Below are positions 34,826-42,458 of a stretch of DNA of 64,000 bases, one piece after another (within the stretch, counting starts at the first letter, position 1; the number at the start of each line of letters is the position of its first letter). The DNA is taken from NCBI RefSeq assembly GCF_003316765.1, contig NZ_NIJF01000089.1, positions 1 to 64,000 of the forward strand, written 5' to 3'. Source of the DNA: Bacillus sp. P14.5. GTDB taxonomy: Bacteria > Bacillota > Bacilli > Bacillales > Bacillaceae_B. The position numbers and the translations under genes are program-made. The notes below the pieces were generated by a model, which saw only the letters and a program-made list of their open reading frames with translations, did not search any database and was not told the origin of the DNA.

Positions 34826-37060
34826 ATGAACTACTTTTCCAACAGGCCATTTGGTTCATCGAATGAAATTATGCCAAATGCAGACATCTATCATAATCAG
34901 TCTCAACAACCCGATAGCAAAGAAGACGCCTTTTATTTTCAGGTGATTGAGCAGGATGGAATACACCTGAATGAATCTCAAATGAAAGCCGTCAGACATC
35001 TGAAAGGTCCATGCCTGACGCTTGCTGGGGCAGGTTCCGGAAAAACTTCGGTCCTCGTGGCCAGGACCGGGTATCTTTTGCAGGTAGAAGGGGTTTCTCC
35101 TGAGAAAATACTGCTTTTGACTTTCTCAAAGAAAGCGTCAATGGAAATGAAGCAAAGGGTTTCGGGGCTGCCTGGGATTAGCCGGCATGAAGCGAATAGA
35201 ATACAAGCCGGCACCTTTCACTCTTTTTTCTTATTTCTCTTGAGGAGCAGGGGGGTCACACAGGAAATTCTCGGTAATGATAGATTCAAGCACATCATAT
35301 TAAAACAGATTCAGAGAAAATTAGGTATTCAGGACCCTTATCAGCCGGAGACACTGTTATCCACACTTTCGAGCCTTAAGATAGGGATGAAGTCTGTGCA
35401 GGGAATGCCAGAGAAAACGGCTGGGGAAAAAGAGATTAAAAAGATTCTATCCAGTTATGAGGAATGGAAGAATAGCAATCACAAAATGGATTTCGATGAT
35501 ATTCTCGTTAAAGCGTATGAATTGCTTCATGGTGATTCAGTTCTTCTCGAAGCCTTGCAAAACAGATTTCAATATATCATGGTGGACGAATTTCAAGATA
35601 CAAACTGGCTGCAATATGAGCTGATCAAAATGATTGCAGGCAGGTCGCAAAATCTTTTTGTCGTTGGGGATGATGACCAGACGATTTATTCATTTAACGG
35701 TGCTGATCATTCATTTATCCTTGATTTTGATAAAGAATATCCGGATGCGGCGGTGATTACATTGGATGTCAATTACCGGTCGAACAGCTACATAGTCGGA
35801 CTCGGAAATGAAGTGATCAGGATGAACCGCTTCAGGAGAGAGAAGGCTCTTCAAGCTGTCAATGAAGAACAAATGAAACCAAAATACAGCCGTCCCTCTA
35901 ATTCCGATGAAGAAGCTGAATGGACCATCTCCCAAATCAAAAGAATGATTGAGCAAGGAGATACTGCCTACAAGGACATTGCCATCTTACATAGGACAAT
36001 CAGCAGCAGCCGTGCCATCTTTGAACGGTTAGTCATCGAGGAAATTCCGTTCTTTTCATATAATCTCGGCGATCAGCATTTCTATGATCAATGGATCGTA
36101 AAACCTTTAGTCGATCATTTGAGACTTTCTCTTGTTCCCCGGAATTTACCGGCAATAGAAGGCATCCTTTCCACCCTCTATATCAACAGAGAGGCCGGAA
36201 TGAAAATGATCGCCAGTCAGGAGGAAACAGCCAGAAAGAAGTATCCGCTCATCCATTTGACTAAAATGGAACAGTTAAAAGAGTTCCAGAAAGATAAAGT
36301 GAAAGAAAGAATAAAGCTCATCAAGGATCTTTCCGCAGAGCCGCCGGCAGCAGCCATCAAACGTTTGAGGAAAGTTTTTTATGATACCTTCATGGATACC
36401 AACGAACGCTTTTCAGTCACTGAACATAAAGAGGCAATCAAAGAAACATTATCAGAGCTTGAAGCATCGGCTGCCCGGTTTCAAACTATTACTGCTTTTA
36501 TCTCGTTTATAGACAGCATGACGGAGAAACATGAAAAGATGCAGAAAGAGGATCAGAAAATGAATTCGGATGCCGTTTCGCTGATGACAATCCACCGTGC
36601 AAAAGGCTTGGAGTTTCCAGCTGTCTTTGTTATCGGTGCAAGTGAAGGAAATCTTCCTCATTCCTCTGCCCTCAATGCGGATAAACTGGAAGATAAAATT
36701 CAGCAGAATGGGAAAAAGAAGGACCTGCTTGCACTCGAAGAAGAGAGAAGGCTTATGTATGTCGCCATCACACGAGCCAAAAATGAGCTGTTCATTAGTT
36801 CCCCCGCCTACTATCAGGGTGAAAAGCGAGAAATTTCAAGGTTCCTCACTGATGTATTTTCAGTGGAAAAGCAGGAAAAAGAAATAAACAAGCCTAAAAG
36901 GGAGCTCCTAATGATAAAGGTTGCTGCCTGGATTTGCAGCAATGACAACTGTATTGCCTGGTCCAGGATCAAGACAGAGGCCGAACAAAATATAAAAAGA
37001 AAAGTGTGTCCGCTTTGCGAGACGAGAATGATTAAAGGTGAAAAAAAGGTAAGCGGATAA
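34826..37060 (+). CDS. UvrD/PcrA-like ATP-dependent DNA helicase (YjcD-like)
   Basis: Superfamily 1A helicase, 744 residues. Motifs: Q motif, GAGSGKTSVLVART (I), LTFSKKASMEMKQR (Ia), VDEFQDTNWLQYELI (II), GDDDQTIYSFNGAD (III), VNYRSN (IV), IHRAKGLEFPAVFVIG (V), EERRLMYVAITRAK (VI). A C-terminal extension has a zinc-ribbon-like CSNDNC...CPLC pair (about residues 710-735), not part of PcrA, probably for DNA or protein contact. An ~50-residue N-terminal extension precedes the core. No pcrB-ligA neighbours, so this is a second UvrD-type helicase, resembling B. subtilis YjcD. Confidence 0.88.
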   Translation: MNYFSNRPFGSSNEIMPNADIYHNQSQQPDSKEDAFYFQVIEQDGIHLNESQMKAVRHLKGPCLTLAGAGSGKTSVLVARTGYLLQVEGVSPEKILLLTFSKKASMEMKQRVSGLPGISRHEANRIQAGTFHSFFLFLLRSRGVTQEILGNDRFKHIILKQIQRKLGIQDPYQPETLLSTLSSLKIGMKSVQGMPEKTAGEKEIKKILSSYEEWKNSNHKMDFDDILVKAYELLHGDSVLLEALQNRFQYIMVDEFQDTNWLQYELIKMIAGRSQNLFVVGDDDQTIYSFNGADHSFILDFDKEYPDAAVITLDVNYRSNSYIVGLGNEVIRMNRFRREKALQAVNEEQMKPKYSRPSNSDEEAEWTISQIKRMIEQGDTAYKDIAILHRTISSSRAIFERLVIEEIPFFSYNLGDQHFYDQWIVKPLVDHLRLSLVPRNLPAIEGILSTLYINREAGMKMIASQEETARKKYPLIHLTKMEQLKEFQKDKVKERIKLIKDLSAEPPAAAIKRLRKVFYDTFMDTNERFSVTEHKEAIKETLSELEASAARFQTITAFISFIDSMTEKHEKMQKEDQKMNSDAVSLMTIHRAKGLEFPAVFVIGASEGNLPHSSALNADKLEDKIQQNGKKKDLLALEEERRLMYVAITRAKNELFISSPAYYQGEKREISRFLTDVFSVEKQEKEINKPKRELLMIKVAAWICSNDNCIAWSRIKTEAEQNIKRKVCPLCETRMIKGEKKVSG

Positions 37061-37102
37061 ATGGATCGACACTCAGTGAGAGGGAGCTGGGTGTTTTTTT
37101 CA

Positions 37103-37490
37103 TGCTCTTTCTAAAAGATTGTTTCTATACTAATTTACCCTTTTCCCTCTATTTAGGGGATCTTCGCTGCAGGCGTACGAGCCCCTAAATAGAGGGAAGA
37201 ATTCCCCTTATTTAATAAATATCACTAAAAATAGCTTAATATAGAGGGAGAAATTCCCCTTATTTGACTCAAATCACTAGAAAGCAGGTGCTTTTTCTTT
37301 ATATAAGGGGAAAAATTCCCTCTATTCACCTGCAAAATGAGTTTCAATCTGCAATTAACGGGAAAATCTCCCCTTATTTTTTCCGCTAGCCCGCCGGGGT
37401 CAAATACCCCTAAGAGAATTATGGTAAAAACCGTCTCTTCTTGAGAACATTTGCTTGCCGGTGTTAAGCAAGGCGCTCATGCTTTTAGTC
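37103..37490. repeat. Composite intergenic repeat: MITE left-end fragment, palindrome array P2 and hairpin element H4
   Basis: 37103-37135 resembles the MITE left end (TGCTCTTTCTAAAAGATTG) with no matching right end. Array P2 (37187-37379) has four palindromes centred at 37200, 37252, 37314 and 37366, spacing 52, 62, 52, nearly identical to P1. Hairpin element H4 follows (37383-37490; AAGAGA/TCTCTT inner arm, CAAAT/ATTTG outer), in the same order as P1-H2 at 3.7-4.0 kb. The P-H pair therefore seems to be duplicated as one unit. Confidence 0.8.
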
Positions 37491-37563
37491 TTGAAAAGGG
37501 TTTTTGGTATCAAGTAGGGAATTCTTTTATATACTCTCTATGTAAAAAAAAGGAGGTGAAGGA

Positions 37564-38259
37564 ATGGATTTATTTTCTATCATTAGAATGCTTCATATTA
37601 TTGGCGGTTTTACAGCCCTATTGACCTTTTGGGTTCCTGTTGTCACAAGGAAAGGCGGCAGAATTCATAAAATATCCGGTTGGGTTTATGTTTGGGGAAT
37701 GATTATTGTGGCGATATCGGCACTTTACATGGGACTTTACCGGCTCTTTGATCCTGCAAGTAGCAGTGAAGTCATTTCCTTCTCCATATTTTTAATTTAT
37801 ATCTCCATTCTAAGCGGGTCTACAGCTTATTATGGAATCAGGGTATTAAGATTTAAAGGAAGAAAAGCTGTACATAAACAGGTGGTGGATCTGGGCTTTC
37901 CTCTGCTGCTGCTTATTTTTTCAGGAGCTGTGAGTGTATATGGATTTCTGCAGAACTTTCAGCTTCTGGCATGGTTTCCGTTCTTGGGGATTTTCCTCAG
38001 CGGCACACAGTTAAAGTATTGGCTCAGAAAACCTGATCGGAAACTGCATTGGTGGTTTGAACATCTTGGGGGCATGCTGGGCTGTTCGATCGCCACCATA
38101 ACTGCTTTCACCGTGTTTGGTGCACCAAGATTAATGAATATCGAATCGGTCAGTATCCTCCTTTGGTTCCTGCCGACCATTATCCTTACACCTGCCATCA
38201 TTGGGTTTTCTATTTATTATGATCGGAAATTTAATAAGAAGAAAGTAATTGCAGCGTAA
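37564..38259 (+). CDS. DUF2306-like multi-pass membrane protein
   Basis: 231 residues with about seven hydrophobic segments. Conserved His residues lie in helices (LHIIGGFTALLTFW, RIHKISGWVY, LHWWFEHLGGMLGC), suggesting haem or metal contact as in DUF2306/cytochrome-like membrane proteins. RIHKxxGWVYVWGM is typical. ATG 37564 follows AAAAGGAGGTGAAGGA, one of the strongest sites in the window. Function unknown. Confidence 0.65.
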   Translation: MDLFSIIRMLHIIGGFTALLTFWVPVVTRKGGRIHKISGWVYVWGMIIVAISALYMGLYRLFDPASSSEVISFSIFLIYISILSGSTAYYGIRVLRFKGRKAVHKQVVDLGFPLLLLIFSGAVSVYGFLQNFQLLAWFPFLGIFLSGTQLKYWLRKPDRKLHWWFEHLGGMLGCSIATITAFTVFGAPRLMNIESVSILLWFLPTIILTPAIIGFSIYYDRKFNKKKVIAA

Positions 38260-38261
38260 CA

Positions 38262-38294
38262 AAAAGACAGCGTCAAAGCTGGACGCTGTCTTTT
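38262..38294 (+). terminator. Terminator of the DUF2306-like gene
   Basis: AAAAGACAGCGTC / GACGCTGTCTTTT, a perfect 13-bp stem just after the stop. Confidence 0.88.
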
Positions 38295-38299
38295 CCTAT

Positions 38300-38395
38300 G
38301 TCTTTTTCACATACATTGATGTTTTCGGAAAAATCCCAAGAGCCCGATTTTCCTAACGAAAATCATATTAATAACAAAAAAGTTACGAAAGAGCC
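38300..38395. mobile_element. Degenerate MITE-like element M7 (~96 bp)
   Basis: The right end GTTACGAAAGAGCC and a diverged left end enclose TTTTCGGAAAAATCCCAAGAGC, part of the M3/M5 interior (middle portion only). Flanks TTTTCCTAT (38291-38299) and TTTTCTAT (38396-38403) look like a target duplication with one indel. The right flank contains the stop codon of the next minus-strand gene. Confidence 0.55.
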
Positions 38396-38399
38396 TTTT

Positions 38400-38555
38400 C
38401 TATTTATCCTGAGATTCTGAGGGATTTTCTTCCTCCGGTATAGGGTCAATCGTGGAACTGTCTGAAACATTTAAAGTGCTTTTAAGAAAGTATACAAAAA
38501 ATCCGCCAATCAAGAGCAGGACTACGGAAAGGCCGATCAATACAAATAAATCCAA
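38400..38555 (-). CDS. Small single-pass membrane protein
   Basis: 51 residues: a hydrophobic N-terminal helix (FVLIGLSVVLLLIGGFFVYFL, residues ~4-24, given here in part) and an acidic Ser/Pro/Glu tail (IDPIPEEENPSESQDK). The TTG start at 38555 has AAGGAGGAGAACC directly upstream; an in-frame ATG at 38663 has no such site. The stop lies in the duplicated flank of M7. Not recognised as a family. Confidence 0.6.
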   Translation of the reverse strand: MDLFVLIGLSVVLLLIGGFFVYFLKSTLNVSDSSTIDPIPEEENPSESQDK

Positions 38556-38672
38556 TAGGTTCTCCTCCTTCTTACAATGTCCTATAGCTAATCTATGAAG
38601 GAGAATATCCATATAGACCTTAAGAAGAATTCGGTAGAATCGGACCATTTTTAGAAAAAACAAACAAAAAAT

Positions 38673-38717
38673 AGAACATATGTTCCTTGTTGTGTTAAAA
38701 TAATGCTATAGTATACA
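38673..38717 (+). promoter_or_regulatory. LexA-like box and promoter of the toxin gene
   Basis: AGAACATATGTTCC (38673-38686) matches 12 of 14 positions of the Bacillus SOS box CGAACRNRYGTTYG, with the perfect GAAC-N4-GTTC core. A weak SigA promoter follows: TTGTGT (38690-38695), 16 bp, TATACA (38712-38717). The operator abuts the -35 box. Confidence 0.55.
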
Positions 38718-38769
38718 TGCCAGGCGGGCAGCGGCCGCTCCCTTTCTTGAGGGGAGGTGAGTCACTGTA

Positions 38770-38904
38770 ATGGTAGAAGTAGCTGACGTTCTTCAAATCA
38801 TGATTGCGTTTGGAACCCTGACAGTAGCAATAGTCGCAGTCAACCAAAAAAGAAGTAACCCACCCGCATGGCTTCCAACCTGGGTAGGTTACTTCCGTAT
38901 CTAA
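38770..38904 (+). CDS. Putative holin-like (Hol_Tox family) type I toxin peptide
   Basis: 44 residues. The core QIMIAFGTLTVAIVAVNQKR is one membrane helix followed by a basic stretch and matches the pattern of Firmicute holin-like type I toxins (..LMIAFGTLIV..xxKK). The C-terminus NPPAWLPTWVGYF is encoded by an inverted repeat. ATG 38770 follows GGGGAGGTGAGTCACTGTA. Three features support a toxin locus: a LexA-like box upstream, a hairpin inside the 3' end that works as a terminator on the opposite strand, and a minus-strand promoter beyond it. Toxicity is inference from family and layout. Confidence 0.68.
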   Translation: MVEVADVLQIMIAFGTLTVAIVAVNQKRSNPPAWLPTWVGYFRI

Positions 38905-38991
38905 AAATATGAGCTGCTGTTTCCTGCAGTGTATGCTTGCATGAGGGTTCTGGTGGCAGCCGGAACTCTCATGTCTTCCATTATTCTTATA
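38846..38991 (-). ncRNA. Candidate antisense antitoxin RNA
   Basis: On the minus strand TTTACT (39022-39027), 18 bp, TATAAT (38998-39003) would start a transcript near 38991. It would run antisense to the toxin 3' end and stop at AAGTAACC-t-ACCC / GGGTGGGTTACTT followed by C and T6 (38846-38894), a good intrinsic terminator on this strand. Length would be about 145 nt, overlapping the last ~60 bases of the toxin ORF. This matches the convergent layout of txpA/RatA-type systems. No expression evidence is available. Confidence 0.5.
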
Positions 38992-39064
38992 GTTATAATT
39001 ATACCCAATATCTCATCATGAAGTAAAGGAACTTGCGAGATGAAATAGCAATAATTTCCCTGGG

Positions 39065-39685
39065 TTAACGGTCAATGAGAACCGCCCTTACCGGACAGCC
39101 GTCCCCCTCTTCCACGGACAGGGGAAATGCTGAAAGTTCATAAGTTTTTGGCTCAACCCCATCCAGAATGATTCCCTCTAGAATCCCGATGCCGTTTGAC
39201 TGCAGCGAGCGGTGTGCCGGGAGGTCTTTACTGTTTAATGGATCAACGGAAGGGACATCCACTCCGATCAAGTCGATTCCTTTTGCTTTAAGGATTGGAC
39301 CGGCGCTTTCCCGAAGGTAGGTAATCTTATCAGGAAAGGCGTTTCTATCTTCCCAGCTGCCGGTACGGATCAATAATTTCGTGATCCCTTCCAAATTCAG
39401 GCTTTCTAAATCTTCTGCGCCAATAGATTCCTTCCCAGTGAGATCAACCACCAGAGCTTTTCCGAAATAGTTGTCCAGAGGAAGTTCGGCAACTCTCCTG
39501 CCATTATCATCAAAATGAAAGGGAGCGTCAATGTGTGTTCCAGTGTGCGCACTGAACGATATTTTCCCTACGTTGACAGAGCCGGTTTCTTCCTTTGACC
39601 AGTTCAAGGAAAAGGAGAAAGGAGTGTCTCCTGGCCATACGGGAGTAGAGCTGTTTAGCCTTTGTGATATATCAATAAGTTTCAA
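39065..39685 (-). CDS. kynB: Kynurenine formamidase (arylformamidase)
   Basis: Metal-dependent cyclase-fold hydrolase (206 residues) that deformylates N-formylkynurenine. The metal-binding signature HTGTHIDAPFHF lies near residues 48-59, with LDISQRL-like N-terminus (KLIDISQRLNSSTPVWPGD) and IDLIGVDVPSVDPL. The kynU gene ends 11 bp upstream, so the two form an operon, giving anthranilate and alanine from formylkynurenine. The tryptophan dioxygenase gene kynA is not in this window. Confidence 0.92.
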   Translation of the reverse strand: MKLIDISQRLNSSTPVWPGDTPFSFSLNWSKEETGSVNVGKISFSAHTGTHIDAPFHFDDNGRRVAELPLDNYFGKALVVDLTGKESIGAEDLESLNLEGITKLLIRTGSWEDRNAFPDKITYLRESAGPILKAKGIDLIGVDVPSVDPLNSKDLPAHRSLQSNGIGILEGIILDGVEPKTYELSAFPLSVEEGDGCPVRAVLIDR

Positions 39686-39696
39686 TTTTATTCCTC

Positions 39697-40974
39697 CTAT
39701 GCCACAACATTGCGGCCCTTCTCAAATTGTTTGTACTGTTCTTCATTCATGATGGTCTCTAAAATATCTATGGTTTTCCAGACGTCCTGAAAGGAGCTGT
39801 ATAGAGCGACAGGAGCAAGCCTGATTACGTTGGGAGCCCTGAAATCAGGGACGACTCCGTTTTGTTTCAAAGCTTTACAGATCCGGGCAGCTTCATTATG
39901 CTGCAAGCAAACATGGCCGCCGCGTGCCTGGTCTTCCTTAGGATTTGAAATTGTGAAGCCGTAATCGGACAATCTTTCTTTAATGAGTCTCATTAGATAA
40001 GCTGTCAGTTTCAGTGATTTGTTCCTCACATTTTCAATGCCGGCTTCTTCAAAGATTTCCAGTGAACCAAGAAGAGGGGCAAGGCTGAAAATATGGGGAG
40101 TCCCAATTTGGAATGCCCCCGCTGTCTCGGCGTGTGCTAAAGTGTGTTCCATATCAAATTGTTTTTCTTTTTTCGAACCGAACCAGCCTGCCAGCCCCGG
40201 CTTCTTGCCTAAATGATTTTCATGGACAAACAGCCCGCCGACTCCTCCTGGTCCGCTGTTCAAATATTTATAATTGCACCATACTGCAAAATCGATATTC
40301 CAGTCATGCAGTTCATGAGGAATGGCTCCGATACTGTGCGCTAAATCGAAGCCAATGAGGATGCCTCTCTTGTGCGCCTCTTCTGTCAAAAGCTTCATAT
40401 CCAGAAGCTGGCCTGAACGATACATTACGGAAGGAAGGAGGATAAGAGCAATTTCATCAGTCATCGCCTCTATGATATCTTCTTCTTTAATAGTCAGCCC
40501 GTCCCTGCTTTTAACTTGAATCAATTCTTGATCAGGGTCGTAGCCTTTTAGCTCAAGCTGGCTTTTAATCGCATAGATATCCGAGGGAAAGGTCAGCTCA
40601 TCTGCAAGTATCTTGGTTCTGGAACCTGCCGGCTGATAAAAAGTCGAGATTAATTGATGGAGATTGGTGGTGATCGATCCTGTCACTATAGTCTCCTCTT
40701 CTTTGCTTCCGATAAGGGGAGCAGTCATCTTTCCCAGTTTTTCAGAGTAATAGAACCATGGCTGATTGCCATCCATCCACCCGTCTATTCCGTGCTGTTT
40801 CCAATCTTCCAATGAAGTCAGCAGCGATTTTTCAGCTCTCTTGGAAAGAAGGCCAAGTGAGTTTCCGTCCATATAGTACCAATCATCTTTTATGTAAAAT
40901 TCTTCTTTAAAATGAGACAAGCCGTCTTTTTTGTCCAATTCAATAGCATGTTCTTCTCTTATACTGAAATCCAT
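39697..40974 (-). CDS. kynU: Kynureninase
   Basis: PLP enzyme of 425 residues that splits kynurenine into anthranilate and alanine. The Schiff-base Lys is in [13 protein letters not shown] (near residue 235); [18 protein letters not shown] carries the PLP ring Asp; the N-terminal [16 protein letters not shown] and substrate-side TNLHQL are typical. ATG 40974 follows AAAAGGCGGGATCTTA. First gene of kynUB, read on the minus strand. A long structured region lies upstream (41045-41167) and may be its leader. Confidence 0.93.
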   Translation of the reverse strand: MDFSIREEHAIELDKKDGLSHFKEEFYIKDDWYYMDGNSLGLLSKRAEKSLLTSLEDWKQHGIDGWMDGNQPWFYYSEKLGKMTAPLIGSKEEETIVTGSITTNLHQLISTFYQPAGSRTKILADELTFPSDIYAIKSQLELKGYDPDQELIQVKSRDGLTIKEEDIIEAMTDEIALILLPSVMYRSGQLLDMKLLTEEAHKRGILIGFDLAHSIGAIPHELHDWNIDFAVWCNYKYLNSGPGGVGGLFVHENHLGKKPGLAGWFGSKKEKQFDMEHTLAHAETAGAFQIGTPHIFSLAPLLGSLEIFEEAGIENVRNKSLKLTAYLMRLIKERLSDYGFTISNPKEDQARGGHVCLQHNEAARICKALKQNGVVPDFRAPNVIRLAPVALYSSFQDVWKTIDILETIMNEEQYKQFEKGRNVVA

Positions 40975-41044
40975 TAAGATCCCGCCTTTTCAGTTATATA
41001 TATAAATGGTAATCGAAATAGATGGAATAGTAAAATTATTAAAC

Positions 41045-41167
41045 GGGCTGACTTGATGTATGATCGTTTTGGAGGACAGCACGGGAGTATAATGCTTCAC
41101 TGAATAAAACTGATCCAACCAGGGGCTGTAATCCAGCAATATGGTGCTCCTCCAAAACGGACAGCCC
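41045..41167. promoter_or_regulatory. Nested inverted repeats upstream of kynUB (possible structured leader or operator)
   Basis: CGTTTTGGAGGA (41065-41076) is perfectly complementary to 41148-41159, and outside it GGGCTG (41045-41050) pairs with CAGCCC (41162-41167). The enclosed ~70 nt include GCAC/GTGC-type pairs. On the minus strand this is 70-190 nt upstream of kynU; on the plus strand it precedes the DUF1284 gene. No T-box or other riboswitch I know is recognisable. Confidence 0.55.
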
Positions 41168-41256
41168 TCTTGATGGTTCCCGTCCTCTTAAAAACAGGAT
41201 TTTCCCATCCGCCCTAGAATAGGTATAAAAAGAGTACATTTAAAGGAGGCATCCTT

Positions 41257-41685
41257 GTGAGTAAACTTTTAAGGGGCCATCATCTCCTGTGTGTCCATGG
41301 ATTTAAAGGTATGGGATACAGCCCATCCTTTGTAGAAAAGATGAAGGAGATTGTGGGGGATATGAGAGATCCAGAGAAAGATTTTGATATAAGGGTCATC
41401 GCCGGATTTGATGACGCCTGTTCCGCGTGCCCTCATAGAGGGGAAACATTGTGCAGCGGAAGTGTGAAGTCGAATAATAAGGTGATGGGATTGGACAGAA
41501 GGACGATTGATCACCTTGGTTTGGAGTCAGGAAGAGTTTATAAGAAGTCTTACCTTGTAGAGTTAACAGCCCAAAAGGTGGAGCCGGATGATCTGGACCA
41601 AATTTGCGCGGGCTGTTCCTGGCTGGAATACGGGGTGTGCAAGGAAGGCATCGCTCTTCTGAATGAAGAATTAGTACAGAAGTGA
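41257..41685 (+). CDS. DUF1284-family cysteine-rich protein
   Basis: 142 residues. The N-terminus RGHHLLCVHGFKGMGYSPSFVEKM is the DUF1284 signature. Cysteines occur as CSACPHRGETLC (about residues 52-63) and CAGCSWLEYGVC (near 117-128), suggesting an iron-sulfur or zinc site. GTG 41257 follows AAAGGAGGCATCCTT. Function unknown; divergent from kynUB. Confidence 0.8.
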   Translation: MSKLLRGHHLLCVHGFKGMGYSPSFVEKMKEIVGDMRDPEKDFDIRVIAGFDDACSACPHRGETLCSGSVKSNNKVMGLDRRTIDHLGLESGRVYKKSYLVELTAQKVEPDDLDQICAGCSWLEYGVCKEGIALLNEELVQK

Positions 41686-41736
41686 GGTGAATTTCAATAA
41701 GATATTGCCCGAATTGTGAATGATTTTTCGGGTATC

Positions 41737-41764
41737 CGGGTCTCCAGGCGGGGACCCGTTTTTA
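41737..41764 (+). terminator. Terminator of the DUF1284 gene
   Basis: CGGGTC / GACCCG with a ~10-nt loop and a T5 run. Confidence 0.7.
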
Positions 41765-41910
41765 TTTTCTAGGTCCGAAAACCCCTGGTTGTGATGGGGG
41801 ATCCAGCGAGTTTATAGCAGGAATGGAAAATCTCCGTTCATTAGCAGGTTTCTCTAACACTTCTTACCATGCAAGCCGGCGGTTATTAGTGAAGGACATG
41901 AATAACCTAA

Positions 41911-42101
41911 AATAAGCGGAATTTTTCCGGCTAAGCTGCGAAATTGCATTCGATATGGGGTAAATAAGCGGAATTTTTCCGCTTAAGCTAAAGCTGAATT
42001 GACCAATTTGGCATCTTTTTAGCAAATAAGCGGAACTTCTCCGCTTAATTTAGCTGTTTCTAATGCTCTTTTTAAAATAAGCGGAATTTCTTCCCTTATT
42101 T
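41911..42101. repeat. Four-palindrome array P3
   Basis: Palindromes AATAAGCGGAA-n-TTCCGCTTA are centred at 41923, 41975, 42037 and about 42088, spacing 52, 62, 51.5, the same as P1 and P2, although the arms read GCGGA/TCCGC instead of GAGGG/CCCTT. The rest of the 41765-42458 gap holds no gene I can support; a small hairpin (ACCACCAGTTCTCACTGGTG) lies near 42199-42220. Confidence 0.82.
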
Positions 42102-42458
42102 CATGAACTTTTTTCATTAGGGAAAAATTGCTGATGAAATCAATCAGTGGGCCTTTTAGGCAGAGGCTGGTAAGAGAGGCTTCAAGTCGCAGAGCAAACC
42201 ACCAGTTCTCACTGGTGATTTTGATTTACTACTAGCAGATTTGAGGCTTACGGGGCAAGAATTTGGCATGGAAAATGCAGGTGACAGAGTGAGCGGTTTC
42301 TGGTGTGAACCTTTATAAAAGCTGCAAATTTAATACTGAAGTTAAAATATATATGGCTGCCGATAAGAAACGGCGAACAGAATAACGAATGAAAAAAATC
42401 CTAAACCCCTTACCTCCATCATATGATAGGGCATGTACTAATTTCGGAGGTAGAAAAG

